Assembly (NCBI GenBank): GCA_017464815.1
Contig: JAFTYI010000031.1
Location: 80,935 to 144,934, forward strand
Length of the DNA stretch: 64,000 nt
Reading direction: 5' to 3'
Source of the DNA: Bacteroidaceae bacterium
Lineage (GTDB): Bacteria; Bacteroidota; Bacteroidia; Bacteroidales; Bacteroidaceae
Shown here: positions 24,942-33,779 of the stretch, piece by piece
Layout: each line of letters opens with the position of its first letter
Numbering within the stretch: the stretch's first letter is position 1
Notes under the pieces: generated by a model
Database searches by the model: none
Told to the model about the DNA's origin: nothing
The model's input: only the letters and a program-made list of their open reading frames with translations
Translations under genes and position numbers: made by a program

Positions 24942-25682
24942 TCACTTGTTAGTCGAATGTCTCTTGCAGATGACTTGATTGTCGAACTCTACGCTGATGC
25001 GCGAGTACTTGTTCCAACCCACACGGCTCAACCCCTTGGTGTAGAAGGTGCGTATGCGGTCGAGCTTTTCTTCGATGTAAACGGGCTTCCCCAGGAACAA
25101 GATGTGGTTTCCCACCTGTGGCACAAGTTCGATTTCTCCTTCAGAGGTGACGTGTATCTGTTCCACCTGGCGCTTCCAGAAGTCGTCGTCGTTGAGCAAT
25201 TGGGCCAATTGGTAGAGCGGCCCCTCGGCCATCTTCTTGTCGATGGTTCCTGTGGCTACGGGGAGGTGGGCTGCATGGCTGCCTCCAGGCATAGAGTGTC
25301 CCTTGTCATCGATGTAGTAGTCGAGACCGCTGGCTGACATGACACGCAGGATGGGCAGGCGTTGCTTGATGTAGATGCACAAGTTGCCCGACGGGGTTTT
25401 GTAGCACTCTGCATTCTCGATGAAGGCATTTTTCTCCAATGTCTCTTCAATGGCCTTGCACCGGATGCTGTCGGTATTCTTCCCCATGGGGTAGAGGCGG
25501 TTGCGCTTGAGCAGGGCTGTGGCTTCTTCGGGGGTGATGAAGCAGGTGCGCGCACTGTCCTCCACCACAATCTTCACCTGCTTGACCAGTTGGCCCGGCG
25601 GGGTGTGGTTCAGCCACGTGAATGCGATGGCCAGATAGGCCGACACGGTTAACATGACGAGTAGCAACAGGATTCGTTTCAT
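24942..25682 (-). CDS. ftsQ: Cell division protein FtsQ
   Basis: A 246-aa bitopic membrane protein. One N-terminal transmembrane helix (LLLLVMLTVSAYLAIAFTWL) is followed by a periplasmic part with a degenerate POTRA region (VKIVVEDSARTCFITPEEA) and the FtsQ beta domain (NAECYKTPSGNLCIYIKQRL, PVYIEEKLDRIRTFYTKGL). It links the early and late divisome. A 72-bp AT-rich spacer with TATATATA runs separates it from murC, longer than other gaps in the cluster, so an internal promoter for ftsQAZ is possible, although no TAnnTTTG box was seen. Sequence conservation of FtsQ is low; position supports the call. Confidence 0.9.
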   Translation of the reverse strand: MKRILLLLVMLTVSAYLAIAFTWLNHTPPGQLVKQVKIVVEDSARTCFITPEEATALLKRNRLYPMGKNTDSIRCKAIEETLEKNAFIENAECYKTPSGNLCIYIKQRLPILRVMSASGLDYYIDDKGHSMPGGSHAAHLPVATGTIDKKMAEGPLYQLAQLLNDDDFWKRQVEQIHVTSEGEIELVPQVGNHILFLGKPVYIEEKLDRIRTFYTKGLSRVGWNKYSRISVEFDNQVICKRHSTNK

Positions 25683-25754
25683 TCTTTTTCTTTATATAAT
25701 ATATATATGTATATGATAAATATGCACTTCTTTCGTTGGTCATCAGCGGAGAGG

Positions 25755-27134
25755 TCACCCCTTCATTATCTCCGTTATTCCGCTTGCCTGATTTTCCAGG
25801 TCGCCGGCTCCTAACAGAACCAGTATTTCGATGTCGTCGCGGCGTTGCCTGATGATGTCGGCAACCTCCTCTTTGCAACAAAGGGTGCAGGGGATGCCCG
25901 CTTTCAGATGGTCGGCAATCAATTGGCTTGTCACTCCAGGGATGGGCAGCTCGCGGGCGGGATAGATGTCGGTGAGAATGACATCGTCGAAGAGCGAGAG
26001 GCTGTCGGCAAACTCTTGATAGAAATCGCGTGTGCGTGTGTAGAGGTGGGGCTGGAAGATGGCCGTAATCCGTTTGTCGCTGTACAACTCACGAATCGAG
26101 AGCGCACTTTGCTTGATTTCAGCAGGATGATGGGCATAGTCGCAGATGAAAGCCCGGTCGGCGCTCTTCAGATGAAAGTCGAAGCGGCGGTCGACACCGC
26201 GGAACGAGGCTATGCCTTGCTTGATGACCTCAGCCTTCGCCCCCGTCAGTTGGGCAATGGCCATGGCTGCAATGCTGTTGTCGATGTTGATGCTGAGGGG
26301 CACTCCCAACTCAATGTCCTTGATACATCCCTGCGGCGAGATGAAGTCGAAATGGATTTCACCTCCTCCGATGCGGATGTTTTCGGCGTGGAAGTCGCCC
26401 GTGTGGCGTCCGTAGGTGTAGAGGGCGACACCGCTTTGCAGGCGTGGCTTCATCTCCAATCCCTCGTGGACGATTAAGGCTCCGCCGGGTTGGATGAGTG
26501 AGGTGTAGTGGCTGAAGCTTTCCAGATAGGCCTCCTTGGTGCCATAGATGTCCAAGTGGTCGGGGTCGGTGGAGGTGATGGCAGTGATGTGGGGCGACAG
26601 ATGGTGGAACGAACGGTCGAACTCGTCGGCTTCAATGACAACCCACGGACTCTCTTCTGACAGGATGTAGTTGGTGCCGTAATTCTTGGCTATACCTCCG
26701 AGGAAGGCATTGCATCCTTCAGAGGTGCCACTCATCAGATGGGCCAACATGGTTGAGGTCGTGGTCTTTCCATGCGTGCCGGCCACACACAATGCTTTGG
26801 CCGAGCGGGTGATGGTGCCCAATACTTGTGCCCGCTTCTGTATCTCGAATCCTTGTTCCTTGAACCACACCAGTTCCTGGTGTTCCGAGGGGATGGCAGG
26901 TGTGTATACGACAAGTGTGTCATCCTTTGTCCGGCAGAACGGAGGAATCAAGTCCACATCTTCTTCGTAGTGAATTTGTGCGCCCTCTTGAATGAGGCGG
27001 TTTGTCAGTTCACTTGGGGTGCGGTCATATCCTGCCACTCTCTTTCCCTGTGAAAGGAAGTAGCGGGCTATTGCACTCATGCCTATTCCACCTGCACCTA
27101 TGAAATATACTGATTTGATATTGCTCACATCCAT
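25755..27134 (-). CDS. murC: UDP-N-acetylmuramate--L-alanine ligase
   Basis: A 459-aa cytoplasmic Mur ligase that adds L-Ala to UDP-MurNAc using ATP. The N-terminal Rossmann motif is FIGAGGIGMSAIARYF (residues 11-26), and the ATP loop is AGTHGKTTTSTMLAHLM near 117. Central EADEFDRSFHHL and DYAHHPAEI are MurC hallmarks. It lies 17 bp after murG. There is no ddl or murB after it, as is usual for Bacteroidota. Confidence 0.97.
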   Translation of the reverse strand: MDVSNIKSVYFIGAGGIGMSAIARYFLSQGKRVAGYDRTPSELTNRLIQEGAQIHYEEDVDLIPPFCRTKDDTLVVYTPAIPSEHQELVWFKEQGFEIQKRAQVLGTITRSAKALCVAGTHGKTTTSTMLAHLMSGTSEGCNAFLGGIAKNYGTNYILSEESPWVVIEADEFDRSFHHLSPHITAITSTDPDHLDIYGTKEAYLESFSHYTSLIQPGGALIVHEGLEMKPRLQSGVALYTYGRHTGDFHAENIRIGGGEIHFDFISPQGCIKDIELGVPLSINIDNSIAAMAIAQLTGAKAEVIKQGIASFRGVDRRFDFHLKSADRAFICDYAHHPAEIKQSALSIRELYSDKRITAIFQPHLYTRTRDFYQEFADSLSLFDDVILTDIYPARELPIPGVTSQLIADHLKAGIPCTLCCKEEVADIIRQRRDDIEILVLLGAGDLENQASGITEIMKG

Positions 27135-27151
27135 GATTGTCTGTAACTCCT

Positions 27152-28288
27152 TTATGCTTTATGCGTTGTTTCTTGGTATGTCTTTGCCAACTTGTACACC
27201 TCGTCTGCTATCACTTCGGCAGAATCGGTGTAGGCCAATGTGGCGATGTTCTTGCTGAGCTCTTTCAGTTGCTCGGTGTCTGTTACGGTCGCGATGGCTT
27301 TGTCCAGTAACGTGTCGGGGGCATCGGCATCTTTCACGTAGAGGGCAGCGCCATTCTTTACCAGTGCCAATGCGTTCTGTGTCTGATGATCCTCGGCAAC
27401 ATTGGGTGAGGGAACCAGAATAACAGGCTTTTTCAGTACACAGAATTCTGAGATGGAACCGGCTCCGGCACGGGAAATGACCAGGTCGGCAGCGGCGTAT
27501 GCCTCTTCCATCTTGGAAATGAAGTCGGTCACGTACAGCATGGGCAGTTGCTCGTGGCGGTTCAGTTGCTCCAGAATGTCCTTATAGTAGTACTTCCCTG
27601 TCTGCCAAATGAACTGAACGCCCGATTGTCTCACCAGCTCCAAGTGCTTGAGGACACTTTCGTTCATGGTGCGTGCGCCCAAACTTCCACCTACGATGAG
27701 AACCGTACGCTTGGATGGGTCAAGCCCAAAGGCCCGTATGCCCTCTTCCCGTGTGGTGTGTGTGTCGGTCAGTCCTTGACGGATGGGATTGCCGGTGAGC
27801 ATAATTTTCTCTTTGGGGAAGAAACGTTCCATTCCCTCGTAAGCAACGCAGATGCGTTTCGCCCCTTTTGCCAACATCTTGTTGGTGACACCGGCGTAGG
27901 AGTTCTGCTCCTGTATCAGGGTGGGTATTCCCATCAGGGAGGCGGTCTTCAGGGTGGGGCCGCTGGCATAACCTCCGACTCCTACGGCTGCATGAGGACG
28001 GAACTCTTTAATGATTTTGCGAGCCATCCATCCGCTTTTGATGAATTTGAGGATGACAGAGAAGTTCTTCAGCAGATTCTTGCGGTCGAGTCCGCAGATA
28101 GGAAGCCCTACAATGCGGTAACCGACTGCTGGCACGCGTTGCATCTCCATGCGTCCTTCAGCGCCGACAAACAGAATTTCCACCTCGGGATATCTCTTTT
28201 TCAAGGCATCGGCTATCGACACCGCGGGGAAGATGTGTCCTCCTGTTCCCCCTCCACTGATGATGACTCTGATGTTTTCTCTGTCCAT
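27152..28288 (-). CDS. murG: UDP-N-acetylglucosamine--N-acetylmuramyl-(pentapeptide) pyrophosphoryl-undecaprenol N-acetylglucosamine transferase
   Basis: A 378-aa GT28 glycosyltransferase that makes lipid II from lipid I on the inner face of the cytoplasmic membrane. The GGGTGGHIFPA loop is at residues 11-21, GVGGYASGP near 108, and the donor-site signature ISRAGAGSISE near 270 with VPSPNVAEDHQTQNA following. Length and motif order are normal. It lies between ftsW (45 bp upstream) and murC. Confidence 0.97.
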   Translation of the reverse strand: MDRENIRVIISGGGTGGHIFPAVSIADALKKRYPEVEILFVGAEGRMEMQRVPAVGYRIVGLPICGLDRKNLLKNFSVILKFIKSGWMARKIIKEFRPHAAVGVGGYASGPTLKTASLMGIPTLIQEQNSYAGVTNKMLAKGAKRICVAYEGMERFFPKEKIMLTGNPIRQGLTDTHTTREEGIRAFGLDPSKRTVLIVGGSLGARTMNESVLKHLELVRQSGVQFIWQTGKYYYKDILEQLNRHEQLPMLYVTDFISKMEEAYAAADLVISRAGAGSISEFCVLKKPVILVPSPNVAEDHQTQNALALVKNGAALYVKDADAPDTLLDKAIATVTDTEQLKELSKNIATLAYTDSAEVIADEVYKLAKTYQETTHKA

Positions 28289-28333
28289 AATTCGATGTAT
28301 TTACTGTGTGTACGATTGATTTATTTGTCCATG

Positions 28334-29620
28334 TCAGCCTTCTTGATTCAGCTCTTCGTATTCGTCCTCTGACAGACTCCTCGCGTCGGCCGACATCAGT
28401 GGTCCTTCATTTGTCACATTCTGCACCTGCATGGCAGCCTCCATGGCCTCTTCTTGCTTTTTCTTCTCGACATACCGGCTTACGCTCAGGATGATGCCGA
28501 TGTAGGCACAGTTGATGAGCGTGGATGTTCCTCCCTTGCTGATGAGGGGCAATGGCTGTCCCGTGACGGGGAACAACCCTACGGCCACCATCATGTTAAG
28601 CATAGCCTGGCACACAAGCAGCAGGGCCAGTCCCATCACCATCAGCGACAGGTATTTCTTGTCGCATTGCCCCGCTATCCGTCCCGCTCGCAGGAGCAGG
28701 ATGATGTAGAGGAAGGCGACGAAAGCCCCTCCCAACAGTCCCAGCTCCTCTATGATGATGGCATAGATGAAGTCCGAGAATGCTTGCGACAGGAAGTCAC
28801 GTTCCACCGAGTTTCCAGGCATTTTGCCTACGAGGTGGCTGGTGGCTATAGCGATGTTGGCATGTGCCACTTGGGCATTCTTGTTGATGTCGTAGTCCTC
28901 GGGAGCCACCTCTCCGTCTCCGACAAAGAAACCGGCCAATCGTCCCTTCCACGTAACGGCGCGGTGAAGACCCGGAACTTCGTCCAACACCTTATTGGGC
29001 GTGGCAAACAAACCTCCAACAGCAATGCCCAGTACCAATGCAATGGTTCCTAACATCTTACCCAATTGTCTGAAGGGAACTCGTCCGATGAACATCATCA
29101 GTATGGTGACTCCGAACAGCATGCCTGCCGTGGAGGCATTCTCAGGAGCAATCAACAGGCAGGTCAGACCGGCAATGCACATGATGTATTTGAAAGCACG
29201 TGGATTGGCCCCTTTTTCCTCTTGCATCATGGCCAAGATGAGTGCCGTAGAGGTGATGACCGCCAGTTTTCCCAGCTCTGAAGGTTGGAAATTGATGCCT
29301 CCGATGGCCAACCATCGTCCGGCACCGTTTACCTTTTCACCAAACAGCATGGTCACCAGCAGTAGTACGGCTGCGGTCGGCAGTGTCAGCACCGGTATCA
29401 GGCGGAATAGTTTGCACGGCATCTTGTGTACCAGCAACACGACCCCGGCTCCCAACATCATGTATAGCAAGTGTTGCGAGATGGGTGCCCAATAGTCGCC
29501 ACTCTTGTATGTCAGCGTACTGGCGGCACTGAACACTTCAATGATGGATATCAGGCACAGCATCAAAAATACGACCCAGATAACCTTGTCTCCCTTAAAA
29601 AGACTTCTCAGCAGATCCAT
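28334..29620 (-). CDS. ftsW: SEDS peptidoglycan glycosyltransferase FtsW
   Basis: A 428-aa polytopic membrane protein with about ten hydrophobic helices. The SEDS signature PVTGQPLPLISKGGTST near residue 355 and an extracellular catalytic loop (DFIYAIIIEELGLLGG near 280) are visible. It polymerises lipid II at the septum together with FtsI. A charged cytoplasmic tail of about 45 residues follows the last helix. It lies 15 bp after murD. The cluster encodes only one SEDS protein, so FtsW is preferred over RodA. Confidence 0.95.
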   Translation of the reverse strand: MDLLRSLFKGDKVIWVVFLMLCLISIIEVFSAASTLTYKSGDYWAPISQHLLYMMLGAGVVLLVHKMPCKLFRLIPVLTLPTAAVLLLVTMLFGEKVNGAGRWLAIGGINFQPSELGKLAVITSTALILAMMQEEKGANPRAFKYIMCIAGLTCLLIAPENASTAGMLFGVTILMMFIGRVPFRQLGKMLGTIALVLGIAVGGLFATPNKVLDEVPGLHRAVTWKGRLAGFFVGDGEVAPEDYDINKNAQVAHANIAIATSHLVGKMPGNSVERDFLSQAFSDFIYAIIIEELGLLGGAFVAFLYIILLLRAGRIAGQCDKKYLSLMVMGLALLLVCQAMLNMMVAVGLFPVTGQPLPLISKGGTSTLINCAYIGIILSVSRYVEKKKQEEAMEAAMQVQNVTNEGPLMSADARSLSEDEYEELNQEG

Positions 29621-29635
29621 ATACTTTCTTCTGAA

Positions 29636-30967
29636 TTATAAATTTCTCACGCATTCCTTGAACTGTCGGCCACGATCTTCGTAACTGGTGAAAAGGTCGA
29701 AGCTGGCACAGCAAGGGCTCAGTAGCACCGTGTCGCCCGGCTCGGTCATCCGATAGGCTGCGGCTACGGCATCTTTCATGCTTTGCACATCGGCTACGGG
29801 CAGACCCATTCCGTCGAAGAAGTCATGCAACTTCTCGTTGTGCAGCCCCATGTAGATGAGTCCCTTGCACTTTTGTGACACAAGTTCCTTTATTTCGCTA
29901 TAATCGTTTCCTTTATCCTTTCCGCCCAAAATCAACACGGTGGGCGTCGTCATGCTTTGCAGGGCATACCAACATGAATTGACGTTTGTCGCCTTTGAGT
30001 CGTTGATGTATTCCACGCCTCTTACTCTGCATACATGCTCCAGACGGTGCTCCACGCCTTGGAACGTGCCCAAGGCATGGCGGATGTCTTCCTTGCGTAT
30101 GCCTGCCAAGTTGGCCGAGATGCCCGCTGCCATTGAGTTGTACAGGTTGTGTACGCCTGTCAGTGCCAGCTCTTCCTGTTCCATGTTGAAGGCCATTGGT
30201 TGTGTGAAGTACACCTTTTCTTCCTCGGTATATGCCACCAGTCCCTCCTCCTTGGCTTGTGCGAAGGGGTATAGGCGGGCATGTATGCCATATCGCTTTA
30301 ATTCGCGTCGGATGATGGGGTCGTCGTTCCAGAACACAAATGCATCATCCTCCGTCTGGTTTTGCAGAATGCGGAATTTGGCATCAACATAGTTTTGCAT
30401 CTCGTTTCCGTATCTGTCCAGATGGTCGGGAGTGATATTCATCAGAATGGCGATGTGTGCTCTGAAGTCATACATGTTGTCCAACTGGAAGCTGCTCAGT
30501 TCTATGACGTAGTAGTCATGATTCTCCAGTGCCACCTGCAGTGCCAGACTTTTGCCTATGTTGCCGGCTAAGCCCACGTTCAACCCGGCTTGTTTGAAGA
30601 TGTGATAGATGAGCGACGTGGTGGTTGTCTTTCCATTGCTTCCTGTGATGCACACCATCTTGGCGTCCGTGTATCGTCCTGCGAACTCAATTTCTGAGAT
30701 GACGGGGATGCCCTTTTCTTTTATCTTTTTCACCATCGGGGCATGGTCGGGTATTCCAGGACTCTTTATCACTTCATCAGCCGTCAGCACCAGTTCCTCA
30801 GTATGTTTGCCCTCTTCCCAGGATATCCCATACTGATCCATCAGTTCCTTGTATTCGGGCTTGATGCTGCCCATGTCTGTCACAAACGTGTCCAGACCCT
30901 GTTTCTTGGCCAGCACGGCTGCGCCCGCTCCACTTTCTCCTGCTCCTAATATGACGATTCTTTTCAT
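29636..30967 (-). CDS. murD: UDP-N-acetylmuramoylalanine--D-glutamate ligase
   Basis: A 443-aa Mur ligase that adds D-Glu to UDP-MurNAc-L-Ala. The N-terminal motif is VILGAGESGAGAAVLAKK (residues 4-21), the ATP loop ITGSNGKTTTTSLI near 110, and the C-terminal block INDSKATNVNS near 318 plus LILGGKDKGNDY near 345. It starts three bases after the mraY stop, so the genes are tightly packed. Confidence 0.97.
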   Translation of the reverse strand: MKRIVILGAGESGAGAAVLAKKQGLDTFVTDMGSIKPEYKELMDQYGISWEEGKHTEELVLTADEVIKSPGIPDHAPMVKKIKEKGIPVISEIEFAGRYTDAKMVCITGSNGKTTTTSLIYHIFKQAGLNVGLAGNIGKSLALQVALENHDYYVIELSSFQLDNMYDFRAHIAILMNITPDHLDRYGNEMQNYVDAKFRILQNQTEDDAFVFWNDDPIIRRELKRYGIHARLYPFAQAKEEGLVAYTEEEKVYFTQPMAFNMEQEELALTGVHNLYNSMAAGISANLAGIRKEDIRHALGTFQGVEHRLEHVCRVRGVEYINDSKATNVNSCWYALQSMTTPTVLILGGKDKGNDYSEIKELVSQKCKGLIYMGLHNEKLHDFFDGMGLPVADVQSMKDAVAAAYRMTEPGDTVLLSPCCASFDLFTSYEDRGRQFKECVRNL

Positions 30968-30970
30968 TTT

Positions 30971-32239
30971 TTATCTGATCTTCAATGTAATGATTGTAAT
31001 GGCTGCCAACACGATGGTGACAATCCAGAATCTGACTGTAATTTTTGACTCATGGAAAACGGCTGTCGGTCGTGTAATCAAGTATTTACACTCTTGATCC
31101 AACATCGTGGGCAATGTGCGGAAGTGGTCGTGTATCGGCGTACGTTTGAAGATGCGCCGTTTCTCTCCACGCTTTTTCCATTTCTTGAAATATCTTACCT
31201 GCATAATTACGCTCAGGTTTTCAACCAGGAATACACCGCACAAGATGGGAATCAACAGCTCTTTGTGAATGATGATGGCAAACACGGCAATGATTCCACC
31301 GATTGTCAGACTACCCGTGTCTCCCATGAATACCTGTGCGGGAAAGGCATTGTACCACAGGAATCCGATGAGTGCTCCGATGAATGCACAGATGAAGATT
31401 ACCAGCTCTTCGCTTCCCGGTATGTACATGATGTTCAGGTACGACGCATATCCCGTGTGGCTCGACACGTATGCCAAGATTCCCAATGTCACTCCGATGA
31501 TGGCACTGTTTCCTGCCGCCATTCCATCCATGCCGTCGTTCAGGTTGGCTCCGTTTGATACGGCCGTCACCACAAATATGGTGACAATGACAAACAGAAT
31601 CCATCCGGCGGTCTGTGCATGTTCACCCGCAAAAGCTACAAAATCCGCATAATCCAAGTTGTTGTTCTTGAAGAATGGGATGGTTGTCTTTGTTGATTTC
31701 TGAGGTTCACTTTTGTGTATCACCTCGGTTTGTGCCCCTTGGCGGTTTACTTCCATGTTTTCTCTTATCACCACGTCGGGGCTTAGGTACAGTGTCAATC
31801 CCACAATCAGTCCCAATCCCACTTGGCCGATAATTTTGAATCGTCCATGTAGCCCCTCTTTGTTGTGGTGGAAAATCTTGATGTAGTCATCAGCAAACCC
31901 CAACATGCCCAACCACACGGTGGTAATCAGCATCAGTTGCATATAGATGTTTTCTAATCTGCCCAAAAGCAGACAGGGCACCAGAATGGCTACGATGATG
32001 ATGACACCGCCCATTGACGGCACTCCCTTTTTCTCCACACCAAAGGGGTCTATGCTGGCGTCGCGTTGGGTTTCTGTGATTTGTTTCCGCTTCAGCAACT
32101 TGATGAAGTATTCTCCAAATATGGCAGAAATGAGCAGAGCCAGAATCACTGCCATCAGCGAACGGAACGAGACATATCCCATTATGCGCGCTCCGGGCAT
32201 ATCCATTTGCTCCAGATATTTGAACAGATAATACAGCAT
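30971..32239 (-). CDS. mraY: Phospho-N-acetylmuramoyl-pentapeptide-transferase
   Basis: A 422-aa polytopic enzyme that forms lipid I from UDP-MurNAc-pentapeptide and undecaprenyl phosphate. Catalytic Asp pairs are visible in GFADDYIKI near residue 118 and in ANLNDGMDGMAAG near 232, with MGDTGSLTIGG near 305. It is longer than the 360-residue E. coli enzyme because of an insertion of about 60 residues around 150-210 (NRQGAQTEVIHKSEPQKSTK), a feature of Bacteroidota MraY. It is placed between murE and murD. Confidence 0.97.
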   Translation of the reverse strand: MLYYLFKYLEQMDMPGARIMGYVSFRSLMAVILALLISAIFGEYFIKLLKRKQITETQRDASIDPFGVEKKGVPSMGGVIIIVAILVPCLLLGRLENIYMQLMLITTVWLGMLGFADDYIKIFHHNKEGLHGRFKIIGQVGLGLIVGLTLYLSPDVVIRENMEVNRQGAQTEVIHKSEPQKSTKTTIPFFKNNNLDYADFVAFAGEHAQTAGWILFVIVTIFVVTAVSNGANLNDGMDGMAAGNSAIIGVTLGILAYVSSHTGYASYLNIMYIPGSEELVIFICAFIGALIGFLWYNAFPAQVFMGDTGSLTIGGIIAVFAIIIHKELLIPILCGVFLVENLSVIMQVRYFKKWKKRGEKRRIFKRTPIHDHFRTLPTMLDQECKYLITRPTAVFHESKITVRFWIVTIVLAAITIITLKIR

Positions 32240-32272
32240 TTTTTTACTATGAATTATGAGGTTCTTATTTCC

Positions 32273-33736
32273 TTACTTGTCAATTCCCATGGCCTTCTTG
32301 GCCTCTTCCTTGTCATCAAAGTGGTGTTTCACCCCCTTGATGTCCTGATAATCCTCGTGTCCCTTTCCTGCAATCAGTATCACATCACCCTGTCCGGCCA
32401 ACATGCAAGCCGTGCGTATGGCCTCGCGCCGGTCGGTGATGCTCAACACATTTTGGCGTTCTTCGTCTGAAAGTCCGGCTAACATGTCATTGATGATGTC
32501 TGTCGGCTCTTCGAATCGGGGATTGTCCGAAGTGATGATAACCCTGTCACTCCCTTTAACCGCCTCTTGAGCCATCAGGGGGCGTTTTCCTTTGTCGCGG
32601 TTACCTCCGGCTCCCACCACGGTGATGACTTTGCCGCGTGAACCGAGCACCTCTCTGATGGCGCTCAATACGTTGGCAATGGCGTCGGGTGTGTGTGCAT
32701 AGTCGACGATTGCCGTGTAGCCTTTGGGTGAACGCACTGTTTCAAATCGTCCGGAGACGGGTTTCAACATGCTCAGTACACGCAGTACTTCATCCGTATC
32801 CTTCCCCAGCATCACGGCCGTACCCATCACGGCCAACAGGTTGCAGGCATTGAACTTGCCCACAAATTGCACCGCTGTCTCCCGTCCGTTAAAGTCGATG
32901 AGCATGCCCTCGAAGTGATCTTCCAGGATGCGCCCTTTGAAGTCGCTGAGGCTACGCAACGAGTAGGTTGCCACTTTGGCCGATGTGTTTTGTGTCATCA
33001 CCAATCCGTTCTTGTCATCCAGGTTGGTTACCACGAACGCATTTTTTTTCAGGTTGTCGAAAAAAGTTTTCTTCGCCTTCAAATAATTTTCTACGGTTTT
33101 ATGGTAGTCCAGATGGTCGCGTGTCAGGTTCGTAAACACTCCTCCTGCAAATTCCAATCCTGCAATGCGGTGTTGTGCCACTGAGTGTGAGCTCACCTCC
33201 ATGAAGGCATATTCACATCCCTCTGCCACCATCTGGCTCAACAGGTGATTCAAGCTGATGGGGTCGGGGGTTGTGTGGGTCGATGGCACAGCCTTGTCAT
33301 TTATATAATTGCACACGGTGGACAACAGGCCGACTTTATGTCCCATCTGGCGGAACATCTGATACAGCAGTGTGGCAATGGTGGTTTTCCCGTTGGTTCC
33401 CGTCACACCCACCAACTTCAGTTGGCTTGTGGGATTCCCATAAAAGCGCGTAGCCACTTCGCCCGCAATCATTTCAGTGTTTGGCACACAGATGAATACG
33501 GTGCCCGAGTCTTCCTTCTTCATTTCGGGAATCTCTTCGCACACAATGGCGGCAGCTCCAGCCTCTATGGCTTTGGGGATAAATGCATGCCCATCGGATT
33601 GCGTCCCTCTCATGGCGATAAAGAGGTCGCCTTCCGTCACTTTGCGTGAGTCGATGTGGACACCGTTTATCTCAACAGAAGTCGAACCGAATATTCCGGT
33701 TGTCTCTAACCCTTGAACAATATCTTGCAGTTTCAT
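32273..33736 (-). CDS. murE: UDP-N-acetylmuramoyl-L-alanyl-D-glutamate--2,6-diaminopimelate ligase
   Basis: A 487-aa Mur ligase. The N-terminal domain has [20 protein letters not shown] (25-44), the ATP loop [17 protein letters not shown] lies near 110, and the substrate-selecting motif DNPRFEEP near 402 is the version that binds meso-diaminopimelate and not lysine. The cell wall is therefore predicted to be the DAP type. It lies 43 bp after the ftsI stop. Confidence 0.97.
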   Translation of the reverse strand: MKLQDIVQGLETTGIFGSTSVEINGVHIDSRKVTEGDLFIAMRGTQSDGHAFIPKAIEAGAAAIVCEEIPEMKKEDSGTVFICVPNTEMIAGEVATRFYGNPTSQLKLVGVTGTNGKTTIATLLYQMFRQMGHKVGLLSTVCNYINDKAVPSTHTTPDPISLNHLLSQMVAEGCEYAFMEVSSHSVAQHRIAGLEFAGGVFTNLTRDHLDYHKTVENYLKAKKTFFDNLKKNAFVVTNLDDKNGLVMTQNTSAKVATYSLRSLSDFKGRILEDHFEGMLIDFNGRETAVQFVGKFNACNLLAVMGTAVMLGKDTDEVLRVLSMLKPVSGRFETVRSPKGYTAIVDYAHTPDAIANVLSAIREVLGSRGKVITVVGAGGNRDKGKRPLMAQEAVKGSDRVIITSDNPRFEEPTDIINDMLAGLSDEERQNVLSITDRREAIRTACMLAGQGDVILIAGKGHEDYQDIKGVKHHFDDKEEAKKAMGIDK

Positions 33737-33779
33737 CTGATGCTCTTATTATGCTATACCTTATTATATATACAGAATA